Source: Betaproteobacteria bacterium (lineage in GTDB: Bacteria; Pseudomonadota; Gammaproteobacteria; Burkholderiales; SG8-41). From it: a stretch of 14,218 bases of DNA. The DNA lies in assembly GCA_016177355.1 (NCBI GenBank), contig JACOVL010000043.1, forward strand, positions 1-14,218, written 5' to 3'. The notes under the pieces were generated by a model that was not told the DNA's origin, did not search any database, and worked only from the letters and a program-made list of their open reading frames with translations. Shown here piece by piece: positions 1-6,633 of this stretch; position 1 is the first letter of the stretch; each line of letters opens with the position of its first letter. A program made the translations under genes and the position numbers.

Positions 1-877
1 AAATCATGCCGATGTCGGTGAGCCAGTCCGCCAGCATGCGCCGCAGGTTCTCCGGCCCGGCTGCATCGCCGTGCGCGACGATCGAGAACGCGCGCCCCGC
101 GAGGTGCTTGGGATAGTCCCAGCCCTTCAGCTCCAGCGCCTTCGCTATCGCGGGATCCTTGCCGTGCGTCGAAGTGGGGTCGGGGTTGCCGCCGTCGGCG
201 CATACCAGGCGGTCGATCATGAGCTTCAGGCTCGCCGGCGCCTGGTACCAGTGCACCGGGCACAGGATCATGACGCCGTGCGCGGCGACCCAGCGCTCGT
301 AGATTTCGGCCATCCAGTCGTTGGTCTGCCCGAGCGCATGGTTGGGGTAGCAGGTGCACGGCCAGTGGCACAGCGGCTGCGCGGTGGACACGCAGGCCTT
401 GCACGGATGTATCACCTTCCACGGCTCGTCGGCGAGCGTTGAAATATCAATAAAATCAACCTCATAGCCTGAGATTGCCGCGATGGTCTTCTGCGCGTGT
501 TGCGCCAGGCGCCGCGTCTTGGAAATTTCGCCCGGGCAGGTGTGTTCGCTGCGGGTCGAGCCGTTGACGATCAGGATCCGCGACGGCGATTTCGGGTCCT
601 TCTGATGCTTTTCCGCGGCCTCGATCTTCGCGCGGGTTTCGAGCCACTCGACGGCCACCGGGAACTTCGGGTCCGCAAAACCCTTTCCCGCCGGTTTGGT
701 ACGGGGTGATTTGCGATAGACACTGTAGCCGTCCCACGCGACCTCGAACACCTTCTCCAGCTCGGGGCGCACCTTGTCGAACGCGGGGTCGTAGAACTTC
801 GAGAAGAAACGGCTGCGGAACTGCTCCCTGGTGAGCGGCACGTACTCGCTCTGGCGCCGCACGGCTGGCTTGGTCAT
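1..877 (-). CDS. Flavodoxin-fold NAD(P)H-dependent oxidoreductase, 3' end cut by window edge
   Basis: The reading frame is open from an ATG at 877 to the left edge, giving 292 residues with the C-terminus missing. Residues 1-97 are a charged helical extension (including KVRPELEKVFEVAWDGY). A flavodoxin/NADPH-dependent FMN reductase fold follows: strand and phosphate-binding loop ILIVNGSTRS at 101-110, then a chain of segments ending with a 'HWYQAPASLKLMIDRL' helix that matches the FMN-binding region of this family. Five cysteines cluster at C159, C162, C170, C174 and C176 (pattern C-x2-C-x7-C-x3-C-x-C), which recalls the Cys clusters of iron-sulfur flavoproteins but with different spacing. 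AAGGGG lies 7 bases before the ATG as a ribosome site. It follows the CbbO-like gene by 120 bp on the same strand, so it is probably the last visible gene of the transporter-flavoprotein cluster. An electron-supply role for the AprA-like enzyme is plausible but inferred. Confidence 0.75.
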   Translation of the reverse strand, partial: MTKPAVRRQSEYVPLTREQFRSRFFSKFYDPAFDKVRPELEKVFEVAWDGYSVYRKSPRTKPAGKGFADPKFPVAVEWLETRAKIEAAEKHQKDPKSPSRILIVNGSTRSEHTCPGEISKTRRLAQHAQKTIAAISGYEVDFIDISTLADEPWKVIHPCKACVSTAQPLCHWPCTCYPNHALGQTNDWMAEIYERWVAAHGVMILCPVHWYQAPASLKLMIDRLVCADGGNPDPTSTHGKDPAIAKALELKGWDYPKHLAGRAFSIVAHGDAAGPENLRRMLADWLTDIGMI

Positions 878-975
878 TTGTTTTCCCCTTTACGATGATA
901 TGCCGGACGCCAGGTTAGTCGCGCCGGGCATCAATTCCTTACGTAACTCGCGGGGTAGCGGATGTCCTGCCGCAG

Positions 976-989
976 CGCGGGAACCCGCG
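976..989. other. 14-bp palindrome downstream of the CbbO-like gene
   Basis: CGCGGG, AA, CCCGCG form a perfect 6-bp stem just past the stop codon of the VWA gene, inside the 120-bp gap 878-997. There is no T-run on either side, so an intrinsic terminator cannot be claimed. It may stabilise the 3' end of the upstream message or mean nothing. The rest of the gap shows only a weak imperfect dyad (ATGCCGG near 900 and CCGGGCAT near 924-931) and no convincing promoter. Confidence 0.3.
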
Positions 990-997
990 GCCCCCGA

Positions 998-3511
998 TCA
1001 CCGCCGCAGGCGGAAGTAGATCTCCGGCAGCTTGTTGGGCAGCGAGTTGATGTGGTCGAGCACGAGGTAGTGGCCGCGGCCGAAGATCTGCGGCAGGTAC
1101 TGGTTGGCCATGGTGTCCACGGTGATGCAGAACGGGTGCACGCCCTTCGCCACCGCCTCCTTCACCGCCATGCGCGTGTCCTCGTGCAGGTAGCGCCGGT
1201 CGCCGCCGTCGTCGTAGTCTTCGGGCCGCCCGTCGGAGAGGATCAGCAGCAGGCGCCGCCGGCTCTCGATGTCCTCGAAGCCGGCGGTGGCGTGTCGGAT
1301 CGCCGCGCCCATGCGGGTGGCGAGCCGCCCCGACATGCCGCCGATCTGGCTGCGGACTTCGTGCGAGAGCGGCTCGTCGAAGTCCTTGATCGCGTAATAG
1401 CTCACGTGGTCGCGGTACTTGGAGCAGAAGCCGGCGATGGAATAGGCGTCGCCCACCTCCTCCATGCTCTCCGCGAACAGCAGCACCCCGGCGCGCACGC
1501 GGTCCACGAGGCGCCCGCCGCCTTCCGGCAGGTGCTGCATGATGGAGGTGGACATGTCGGCGAGCAGCGTCACCGCGATCTCGCGCTGGCGCATCTCGCG
1601 CCGCCGGTAGATCGCGGGCTTGGGCGAGCGCCCGGCCTGCTTCTCCACGACGTAGCTCACCACCGCGTTCAGGTCCATGTCCTCGCCGTCGAGCTGCCGC
1701 AGCCGCGGCGCGAGCCGCGTCGGCTTCTGCGCCTGGATCGCCTTCTTCAGCCGCTTCAGCGCCATTGCGTACTGGTTCATCAGCCGGTGGGTCTCGGTGA
1801 TGTTCGACTCCGCGAGCTTTTTCTCCTGCACCCAGCTCCAGTTGCGCTTGTAGCGCGACTCGCGGTAATCCCACTCCGGGTACGGCACGCCTTTCTCGCC
1901 CCCGGCGTCGGTCTGGCGCCTTTCCCCGGACCGTCCGGCGGCCTGGGCAGAAGCGTCGCTGGATTCGCTGATCCCGGTGATTTCCTGCTGCTTGCCGCCA
2001 TCCTGCTGGTCGCCGTTTTCCGCGTTCTGCGGCGCCTCGCTCTCTTCCTCGCCCTGCTCCTGCGGCTCACGCTCGCCCTCCGCGCCGGACTGGGTCTGCT
2101 GACGCTGGTCCTGGCGCTGCTGAGGATGCACCAGGCGCGTCACGTTCGGCCCGCGACCGGGCAGGTACGCGGCGTGGAACGCCTCGAGATCGGACACGCG
2201 CGGCAAGTCGTCCTTCGAGTAGATGGCGGCGGCGATGCGCCAGGCGTCGGCCACGGTCGCGGCGGAGCGCAGCAGCGGCGCGAAACGATCGTCGCGCACG
2301 CCGCCGTTGCGGGCGGCGGCCAGCGATTGCTCGATGCTGCGGACCGCCAGCCCGTAATAGACGCCGGTCTCGGGGTGGCGCGCGCCCGAGCGGGCGGCGG
2401 CGAGCAGCCGCTGCAGGTAATTCGGCACCAGCTGCTGGATGCGGCAGTCCACCCGCAGGTCTTCGCACAGGTCGAAGATCAGCTGGAAGCGCAGCGCGTC
2501 GTCGCTGTAGCGCGCGTAAAGCGGCGCCCAGGACACCGGCCCCGGTTCGGGAAAATCCACGCCCGCTTCCCCGAACAGTTCCTTCATCGCCAGGCGGTCG
2601 AAAGTGCCGAAGCGCATGTGCCCGGCGGCGTGCAGAGCCGAGAGCACCGCCTCGTCGCGGCCGGGCATCACCGCGGGAAAATACATGCCGCGCCCGTCGG
2701 TCTCGACGAACGGCCGGCCTTTTTCCGGCGACCAGCTGCTCTCCTTCAACTCGAAACCGTGTCCGTACCATACGTCGAGCAGCATCGACAGCAAGCGGTT
2801 GCGCTCGGCGAGGCGGAAGCCGGGCAGTTGCTCCAGCAACAGCGCCAGGCTCTCTTCCGACTCGAGCCGGAAATAGGCTTCGCCGCGGGCGCGCGCGGTC
2901 TGCATGATGTCGGCGCCGCGCGTCGCCCACGGCAGGATCGCCCGCGGGCCGAGGAGGTTGCGCACGCGGATCGCGCCGGCGAGATAGGTGGCGAGCAGGA
3001 GCTTGCGCGTCTCGAACAGCTCCTCGGCCGGCTGCGTGACCTGCTCGATGCCGGTGATGCCCTGGCGGCCCGACAGGTCCACCACCGGCGTCGTGAAGTA
3101 GGCGCAGCCGCTCTCGACCTGCCGCTCGCACCACAAGAAGCCGATCTCGGCCCAGCGCCGCTGCCCGGCGTGGCCGAGGGAGCCGTAGGCGCGGGGCAGG
3201 TTTGCCATGAAGCCCTCGAGGGCGCGCCGCGTATTACGCCAGAGCGCGAACTGCAGCGCCTGCTCCGTCCACTGCAGAACGATTTCGGAGACCTTCTCCG
3301 CCTCGCGGCTGCCGCGGATGAAAGCCCGGCCCGCTTCCCGATCGTAGTCGAGCAACGTGCGGCACGCCATGACCCAGGCGAACGTCACTTCGGCGCCGTG
3401 CGGGCGGATGACCGGCAGCACCTGCTCGACCTCGCGGCACGCGACCGGGCTCGCGTCGCTCAGCTGCAGCAGCAACTCGCCGATCGCCTGCTCTTTGGAA
3501 GTGTCCGCCAT
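998..3511 (-). CDS. CbbO/NorD-type VWA-domain protein (partner of the AAA+ ATPase)
   Basis: This 837-residue protein has the CbbO/NorD layout: a long helical N-terminal region (about 1-460), a low-complexity Gln/Glu/Ser-rich linker (about 461-542), a basic helical segment (about 550-610) and a C-terminal von Willebrand A domain (about 645-837). The VWA metal site (MIDAS) is intact: D652-M-S654-T-S656, T732 in LATRMG, and D760 in LSDGRPED. In the family, CbbO and NorD work with a hexameric CbbQ/NorQ ATPase; the MIDAS grips the target, which is Rubisco for CbbO and nitric oxide reductase for NorD. Neither target gene is visible here. The AAA+ partner ends 107 bp upstream on the same strand. The ATG at 3511 has no strong Shine-Dalgarno, because the space before it is occupied by an inverted repeat element. 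Confidence is high for the family and low for the target, which may be the nearby flavoprotein-ferredoxin pair. Confidence 0.88.
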   Translation of the reverse strand: MADTSKEQAIGELLLQLSDASPVACREVEQVLPVIRPHGAEVTFAWVMACRTLLDYDREAGRAFIRGSREAEKVSEIVLQWTEQALQFALWRNTRRALEGFMANLPRAYGSLGHAGQRRWAEIGFLWCERQVESGCAYFTTPVVDLSGRQGITGIEQVTQPAEELFETRKLLLATYLAGAIRVRNLLGPRAILPWATRGADIMQTARARGEAYFRLESEESLALLLEQLPGFRLAERNRLLSMLLDVWYGHGFELKESSWSPEKGRPFVETDGRGMYFPAVMPGRDEAVLSALHAAGHMRFGTFDRLAMKELFGEAGVDFPEPGPVSWAPLYARYSDDALRFQLIFDLCEDLRVDCRIQQLVPNYLQRLLAAARSGARHPETGVYYGLAVRSIEQSLAAARNGGVRDDRFAPLLRSAATVADAWRIAAAIYSKDDLPRVSDLEAFHAAYLPGRGPNVTRLVHPQQRQDQRQQTQSGAEGEREPQEQGEEESEAPQNAENGDQQDGGKQQEITGISESSDASAQAAGRSGERRQTDAGGEKGVPYPEWDYRESRYKRNWSWVQEKKLAESNITETHRLMNQYAMALKRLKKAIQAQKPTRLAPRLRQLDGEDMDLNAVVSYVVEKQAGRSPKPAIYRRREMRQREIAVTLLADMSTSIMQHLPEGGGRLVDRVRAGVLLFAESMEEVGDAYSIAGFCSKYRDHVSYYAIKDFDEPLSHEVRSQIGGMSGRLATRMGAAIRHATAGFEDIESRRRLLLILSDGRPEDYDDGGDRRYLHEDTRMAVKEAVAKGVHPFCITVDTMANQYLPQIFGRGHYLVLDHINSLPNKLPEIYFRLRR

Positions 3512-3516
3512 TTACT

Positions 3517-3613
3517 AACCGCCGATGAACGCCAATACGCGCCGATCCAACATCACCCGAGCGAATGTGTCAGGGTTCGATTTATCTGCGTTCATCCGCG
3601 TTTATCTGCGGTT
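3517..3613. repeat. 97-bp element with inverted arms built of 10-bp units
   Basis: The gap between the AAA+ and VWA genes is almost entirely one palindromic element. The right arm (3584-3613) is three 10-bp units on the plus strand: ATCTGCGTTC, ATCCGCGTTT, ATCTGCGGTT. The left arm (3517-3546) read on the minus strand is ATCGGCGCGT, ATTGGCGTTC, ATCGGCGGTT. The arms match at 22 of 30 positions and both end in GGTT on the outside, with a 37-base centre. ATCTGCGTTCATCCGCG-type strings recur between genes in many bacterial genomes, so this is probably a dispersed family, here in paired inverted form. It could fold as a hairpin in the mRNA between the two genes and tune their ratio. Confidence 0.8.
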
Positions 3614-3618
3614 CCCTT

Positions 3619-4467
3619 TCAGGCGCCGAAGTGCGCCTGCACGACCTCCATCAGCGCTTCGGCGAGCTCCTCGTCGTCGGTGATGGGGTTGACCATCGCC
3701 ACCTGGCAGGCGGCGACGGGATCGAGCCCGGCGTTGATCATGTTGGCGGCGTACACCAGCGCGCGGGTGGAGCTCGCCTCCTCGAGACCGTGGTCCTTCA
3801 GCAGCCGCGCCTTGCGCCCGGCGGCCACCAGTTGATACGCGGTCTCGGGCCCGATGCCGGGCGCCTCGTTGATGACGATCTTGCGCTCGATGTCCTCCGC
3901 CGGAAAATCGAAATGGATGGCGATGAAGCGCTGCTTGGTCGAGGGCTTCAGGTCCTTCAGCACCGTCTGGTAGCCGGGATTGTAGGAGATCACCAGCATG
4001 AAGTCCTCGTGCGCCTCGATCTCCTGCCCCTTCTTCTCGATGGTCAGCTTGCGCCGGTGGTCGGTGAGCGAGTGGATCACCACGGTCGAGTCGGTCCGCG
4101 CCTCTACGATCTCGTCGAGATAGCAGATCGCGCCCACCTTCACGGCGCGCGTCAGCGGGCCGTCCTGCCACACCGTCTCCGCGCCCTCCAGCAGGAAGCG
4201 GCCGACCAGATCGGAGCTGGTCAGGTCCTCGTGGCAGGAGACGGTCACCAGCGGGCGCTTCAGCTGGAACGCCATGTACTCGAGGAAGCGCGTCTTGCCG
4301 CAGCCCGTGGGGCCTTTCAGCATCACCGGCAGGCGCTTCTTGTAGGCGGCCTCGAACACCGCGATCTCGTTGCTTTGCGGCTCGTAGTACGGCACGGCGT
4401 CGCCCGGCTGCGGCGCCTGCACGATGTCGCGCTCGATCCCGCGCAAGCGATTCACTGCTGTCTTCAT
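3619..4467 (-). CDS. CbbQ/NorQ-type AAA+ ATPase (MoxR class)
   Basis: This is a 282-residue MoxR-class AAA+ ATPase of the CbbQ/NirQ/NorQ family, of usual length. Visible motifs are Walker A GPTGCGKT at 52-59, Walker B ICYLDE with D118 and E119, sensor 1 around N163 (ISYNPGY) and a likely arginine finger R180 in KPSTKQRF. The segment from LVGRFLLEGAETVWQDGPLT through Walker B is characteristic of CbbQ/NorQ. In the known systems the hexamer, loaded with a VWA partner, remodels a metalloenzyme: CbbQ releases inhibitory sugar phosphates from Rubisco, and NorQ supports iron insertion into NO reductase. Here it lies between an AprB-like ferredoxin and the CbbO-like gene, so those enzymes are the likely clients (inference). 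Start ATG 4467 has AGGA six bases upstream. That AGGA is half of a 12-bp palindrome, which could affect translation or mark an operator. Confidence 0.9.
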   Translation of the reverse strand: MKTAVNRLRGIERDIVQAPQPGDAVPYYEPQSNEIAVFEAAYKKRLPVMLKGPTGCGKTRFLEYMAFQLKRPLVTVSCHEDLTSSDLVGRFLLEGAETVWQDGPLTRAVKVGAICYLDEIVEARTDSTVVIHSLTDHRRKLTIEKKGQEIEAHEDFMLVISYNPGYQTVLKDLKPSTKQRFIAIHFDFPAEDIERKIVINEAPGIGPETAYQLVAAGRKARLLKDHGLEEASSTRALVYAANMINAGLDPVAACQVAMVNPITDDEELAEALMEVVQAHFGA

Positions 4468-4471
4468 TCAA

Positions 4472-4483
4472 TCCTGACCAGGA
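4472..4483. promoter_or_regulatory. Palindrome TCCTGNNCAGGA overlapping the ribosome site of the AAA+ gene
   Basis: TCCTGACCAGGA is a perfect 5-bp dyad with a 2-bp centre, starting 5 bases upstream of the ATG at 4467. Its minus-strand AGGA is also the best Shine-Dalgarno of the gene. A second copy with the same half-sites lies 38 bp further upstream, which points to a protein-binding site. In RNA, UCCU could pair with AGGA around a GGUC loop and mask the ribosome site. No regulator can be named. Confidence 0.4.
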
Positions 4484-4509
4484 AATCCCTTCAATATCGG
4501 TAGCTTATA

Positions 4510-4521
4510 TCCTGGACAGGA
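4510..4521. promoter_or_regulatory. Second TCCTGNNCAGGA palindrome
   Basis: TCCTGGACAGGA has the same half-sites as the palindrome at 4472-4483, with centres 38 bp apart (between three and four helical turns). Both lie in the 86-bp gap between the ferredoxin and AAA+ genes. The paired copies suggest an operator for an internal promoter in front of the AAA+/VWA genes, but I see no clear -10/-35 pair. Confidence 0.4.
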
Positions 4522-4544
4522 CGCGAGCAAGCGTTGCCCCGTCC

Positions 4545-4568
4545 GTCACGACGTCACTGCGTCACCGT
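4545..4568. repeat. 8-bp repeat array across the stop codon of the ferredoxin gene
   Basis: Three 8-bp units on the plus strand read GTCACGAC, GTCACTGC, GTCACCGT. The ferredoxin stop codon (TGA, minus strand, 4554-4556) lies inside the array, and the last residues of the protein (VTQ) are encoded by it. A matching array in opposite orientation lies on the other side of the gene at 4844-4881. The two share GACGCAGTGACG and TGACGG, differing only in the three bases between (18 of 21 positions). Confidence 0.7.
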
Positions 4569-4841
4569 TTCGTCCACGACCTTGCCGAGCAGCGTGAGGA
4601 CCTCGGTCTGGTTGCGCACCATCTGCTCGGGAAAGACTATGTTGATGGCGTCGACGGGGCAGATGGACTGGCACAGGCCGCAATACCAGCACTCGTCCGG
4701 GTAGGCGACCACCGGCAGCTTTTCCTTGTTGCCTTCCTCGTGATAAATGAGGTCGCCCGGACAGATCCAGTCGCACAGGTCGCAACGCACGCATTTCTGC
4801 GGGTCGATCCGGATCGGGTTGTGGACTTTGGCGTCCGCCAT
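4554..4841 (-). CDS. AprB-like ferredoxin with two [4Fe-4S] clusters
   Basis: This 95-residue protein carries two four-cysteine motifs: C17-x2-C20-x2-C23-x3-C27 (KCVRCDLCDWICP) and C51-x2-C54-x2-C57-x3-C61 (ECWYCGLCQSICP). The second matches the cluster II region of the beta subunit of adenylylsulfate reductase. AprB is usually about 150 residues with a C-terminal tail that wraps the alpha subunit; that tail is missing here. It probably passes electrons to or from the flavoprotein encoded 37 bp upstream. The start is ATG 4841. A longer open frame runs upstream, but only as a shadow of the flavoprotein gene. The ATG has no Shine-Dalgarno, because its upstream space is an 8-bp repeat array, so translation may depend on coupling to the preceding gene. 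Family is sure; the physiological electron partner is inferred. Confidence 0.88.
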   Translation of the reverse strand: MADAKVHNPIRIDPQKCVRCDLCDWICPGDLIYHEEGNKEKLPVVAYPDECWYCGLCQSICPVDAINIVFPEQMVRNQTEVLTLLGKVVDETVTQ

Positions 4842-4843
4842 GA

Positions 4844-4881
4844 AGGGTGATGAAGCGACGCAGTGACGATATGACGGGTCA
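4844..4881. repeat. 8-bp repeat array between the flavoprotein and ferredoxin genes
   Basis: On the plus strand the units read AGGGTGAT, GAAGCGAC, GCAGTGAC, GATATGAC, then GGGTCA, an 8-bp period with a TGAC-like core. It fills the whole gap between the flavoprotein stop codon (TGA at 4879-4881, itself inside the repeat) and the ferredoxin ATG. It is inverted relative to the array at 4545-4568, so the ferredoxin gene sits between the arms of an inverted repeat. Confidence 0.7.
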
Positions 4882-6594
4882 GGCGGCGCTGCGGTCGAAA
4901 GCGTCGGAGAGGGGGCGCTCGGTGGAGAGGGTGCGGATGCGCGGGCCGTCCCCGCCGCGATCGACCAGCACGAACTTGCGCCAGTTCCTGTCGTCCGTCT
5001 CCGGGTAATCGAGCCGCCAGTGCGACGAGCCGGTGCGGGTTTCCTTCCGCGAAAGCGAGGCCGTTGCCATGATCTCTGCATTCATGCGGATGTTCTTCGC
5101 CTCGTGCACGCGCATCAGGCCGTGAAGATCGTCGGCCACGAGCGTCGGCTCGCGACCGGCCAGCGAATGCAGCGTTTGCAGCGCAAGCCTGAGCCCCGCT
5201 TCCGTGCGCCGCACGCCCACGTAGTCGGTCACGGTCTGGCGCGTCTCGTTCTCGAACTGCTTCCAGGTCATCCCGTTCCCGCGGTTGAGATGCAAATCCG
5301 ACTGCGCCCGCACTGCTTCAACCATCTCCGGGGTAATGGAAGGCAGCGCGCCGTTCGTCGATCGCACCCGCAGCACCACGCCCTCCCCCGCGATGTGCCC
5401 CAGCACCGCGGCGCCCGCAATGCCGCCGCTCACCGTGGCGCAGTCGCCGGCGGCAAAGAGGCCCTCGACCGAGGTTTCGCCGTTTTCGTCCACCGCCAGG
5501 CCGCTGCCCCGGAAGTAGACGCCGCTGCGCCGGATCGAGAGCTCGGACACGGAAATTTCCACGAGCTCCTTCCGGAAATTCACGCCCTTTTGCTTGTAGT
5601 ACGCCGGCAGCGTGTAGCGGTCAACCTGCAGCGTGTATTCCATGCGGTCGAGTATTTCCTGGGGCAGGTGGCGGCAGTCGAGGTAGACCGGCCCGTTGCC
5701 GAGCAGGTACTCGTTGATCGCGGCATCGGCAATCACGGCGCGCCGGGCGTTCTCGCCCTTCTTGTCGTACTTGAACATGAAGCGCTCGCCGCGCCGATTC
5801 ACGAAATAAGCGCCCAGGCTCACCAGGGCGTTCAATCCCTGGCAGGAAAAACCCTTGGGCGTGAGCGTCGTCTCGACCGATTCCATGTTGGCGAGAGCGG
5901 CGCCCACGCGGTAGCCCATCGCCTGCGCGTCGCCGGTGTTGTACGGGAAATGCCACGAATCGAACGCGAGGCCAGACGCGTTTCGCGAAATGCGGTTCAC
6001 GTCGCCGGCCGCGAGCACGACGGCCTTCGCGCGGATGACGTGCCACTCGCCGGTGCGGAAGTTGAACGCGACGGCGCCGTACGCCCGGTTGTCCTCCACC
6101 AGCAGCTGCACGACCATCGTGCGCATGAGCACCGTCGCCTTGCCCTTTCTCACGCGCTCGCCGATGTGCTTCTTGAAATCGGTGCCGTCGAAATTGATGT
6201 GGTAGGTGCCGGGAAGTCCGAACGAGCGCAGGCGGTAGTAGTCGCCGGTCTTGCGATCCCTGAAATCGACGCCGAAGGACTCGATCTTGCGGAATATCCG
6301 CGGCATCTCGCGAATGACGCGACCCGCGACCGCCATGTCGACGATGTGGTCGGTCAGCTCGGGAACGTGCTTGATGAGGAAATCCGGCGTATCCCACTCC
6401 GGGCCGGTGTCCATCACCGTGAGGTAATGATCCACCCCGCAGCCGATGCTGCCGCAGTGGTCGAGTACCTTGCCCTTCTCGCAGATCACTACCTTGAGCC
6501 CGGCTTCCAGCGCCGGGATCGCGGCCATGGTGCCCGCAACGCCGCCGCCGACCACCAGCAGATCGGCATCGAGCGTCGTCCAGTCAGCCTTCAC
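4879..6594 (-). CDS. AprA-like FAD-binding flavoprotein (fumarate reductase/APS reductase alpha family)
   Basis: This 571-residue protein belongs to the FAD-dependent fumarate reductase/succinate dehydrogenase/adenylylsulfate reductase flavoprotein family. The N-terminal dinucleotide fold is LLVVGGGVAGTMAA (about 12-25, GGGVAG at 16-21). The second FAD segment is GLFAAGDCATVSGGIAGA (about 388-405). The C-terminal part SLSRKETR...HWRLDYPETDDRNWRK (about 523-550) is the helical-domain signature of the family. Overall layout and the AprB-like partner immediately downstream resemble AprAB, but it is shorter than AprA (about 620-660 residues), and the AprA active-site region appears changed (SIRRSG at about 363-368). 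The reaction is therefore probably redox chemistry on an organic acid or sulfur-oxyanion substrate other than APS. The start is GTG 6594, with GGAG 11 bases upstream. No signal peptide, so cytoplasmic. It follows tctC by 39 bp, which suggests its substrate enters through the TctABC transporter. Confidence 0.85.
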   Translation of the reverse strand: MKADWTTLDADLLVVGGGVAGTMAAIPALEAGLKVVICEKGKVLDHCGSIGCGVDHYLTVMDTGPEWDTPDFLIKHVPELTDHIVDMAVAGRVIREMPRIFRKIESFGVDFRDRKTGDYYRLRSFGLPGTYHINFDGTDFKKHIGERVRKGKATVLMRTMVVQLLVEDNRAYGAVAFNFRTGEWHVIRAKAVVLAAGDVNRISRNASGLAFDSWHFPYNTGDAQAMGYRVGAALANMESVETTLTPKGFSCQGLNALVSLGAYFVNRRGERFMFKYDKKGENARRAVIADAAINEYLLGNGPVYLDCRHLPQEILDRMEYTLQVDRYTLPAYYKQKGVNFRKELVEISVSELSIRRSGVYFRGSGLAVDENGETSVEGLFAAGDCATVSGGIAGAAVLGHIAGEGVVLRVRSTNGALPSITPEMVEAVRAQSDLHLNRGNGMTWKQFENETRQTVTDYVGVRRTEAGLRLALQTLHSLAGREPTLVADDLHGLMRVHEAKNIRMNAEIMATASLSRKETRTGSSHWRLDYPETDDRNWRKFVLVDRGGDGPRIRTLSTERPLSDAFDRSAA

Positions 6595-6633
6595 GAGATG
6601 ATTTTCTCCAAGGCCGTGCGTTCGGGCCTGCGC

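Noticed and set aside
962..3835. 957-codon open frame on the plus strand
   Set aside because: It runs antisense through the whole VWA gene and into the ATPase gene, with no family resemblance and a His/Arg/Val/Leu-rich composition typical of the opposite strand of GC-rich genes.
998..4467. True cbbQ/cbbO or norQ/norD genes for Rubisco or NO reductase
   Set aside because: No cbbL/cbbS or norB/norC gene is in the window; only family-level names are justified.
4554..5081. Longer, 175-residue version of the ferredoxin
   Set aside because: The extra N-terminal part lies inside the flavoprotein gene in another frame and looks like Arg/Ser/Thr noise; the ferredoxin fold begins just after the ATG at 4841.
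4554..6594. Genuine aprAB (APS reductase)
   Set aside because: Both subunits are short, the expected active-site His context is not seen, and no sat, aprM or qmo gene accompanies them.
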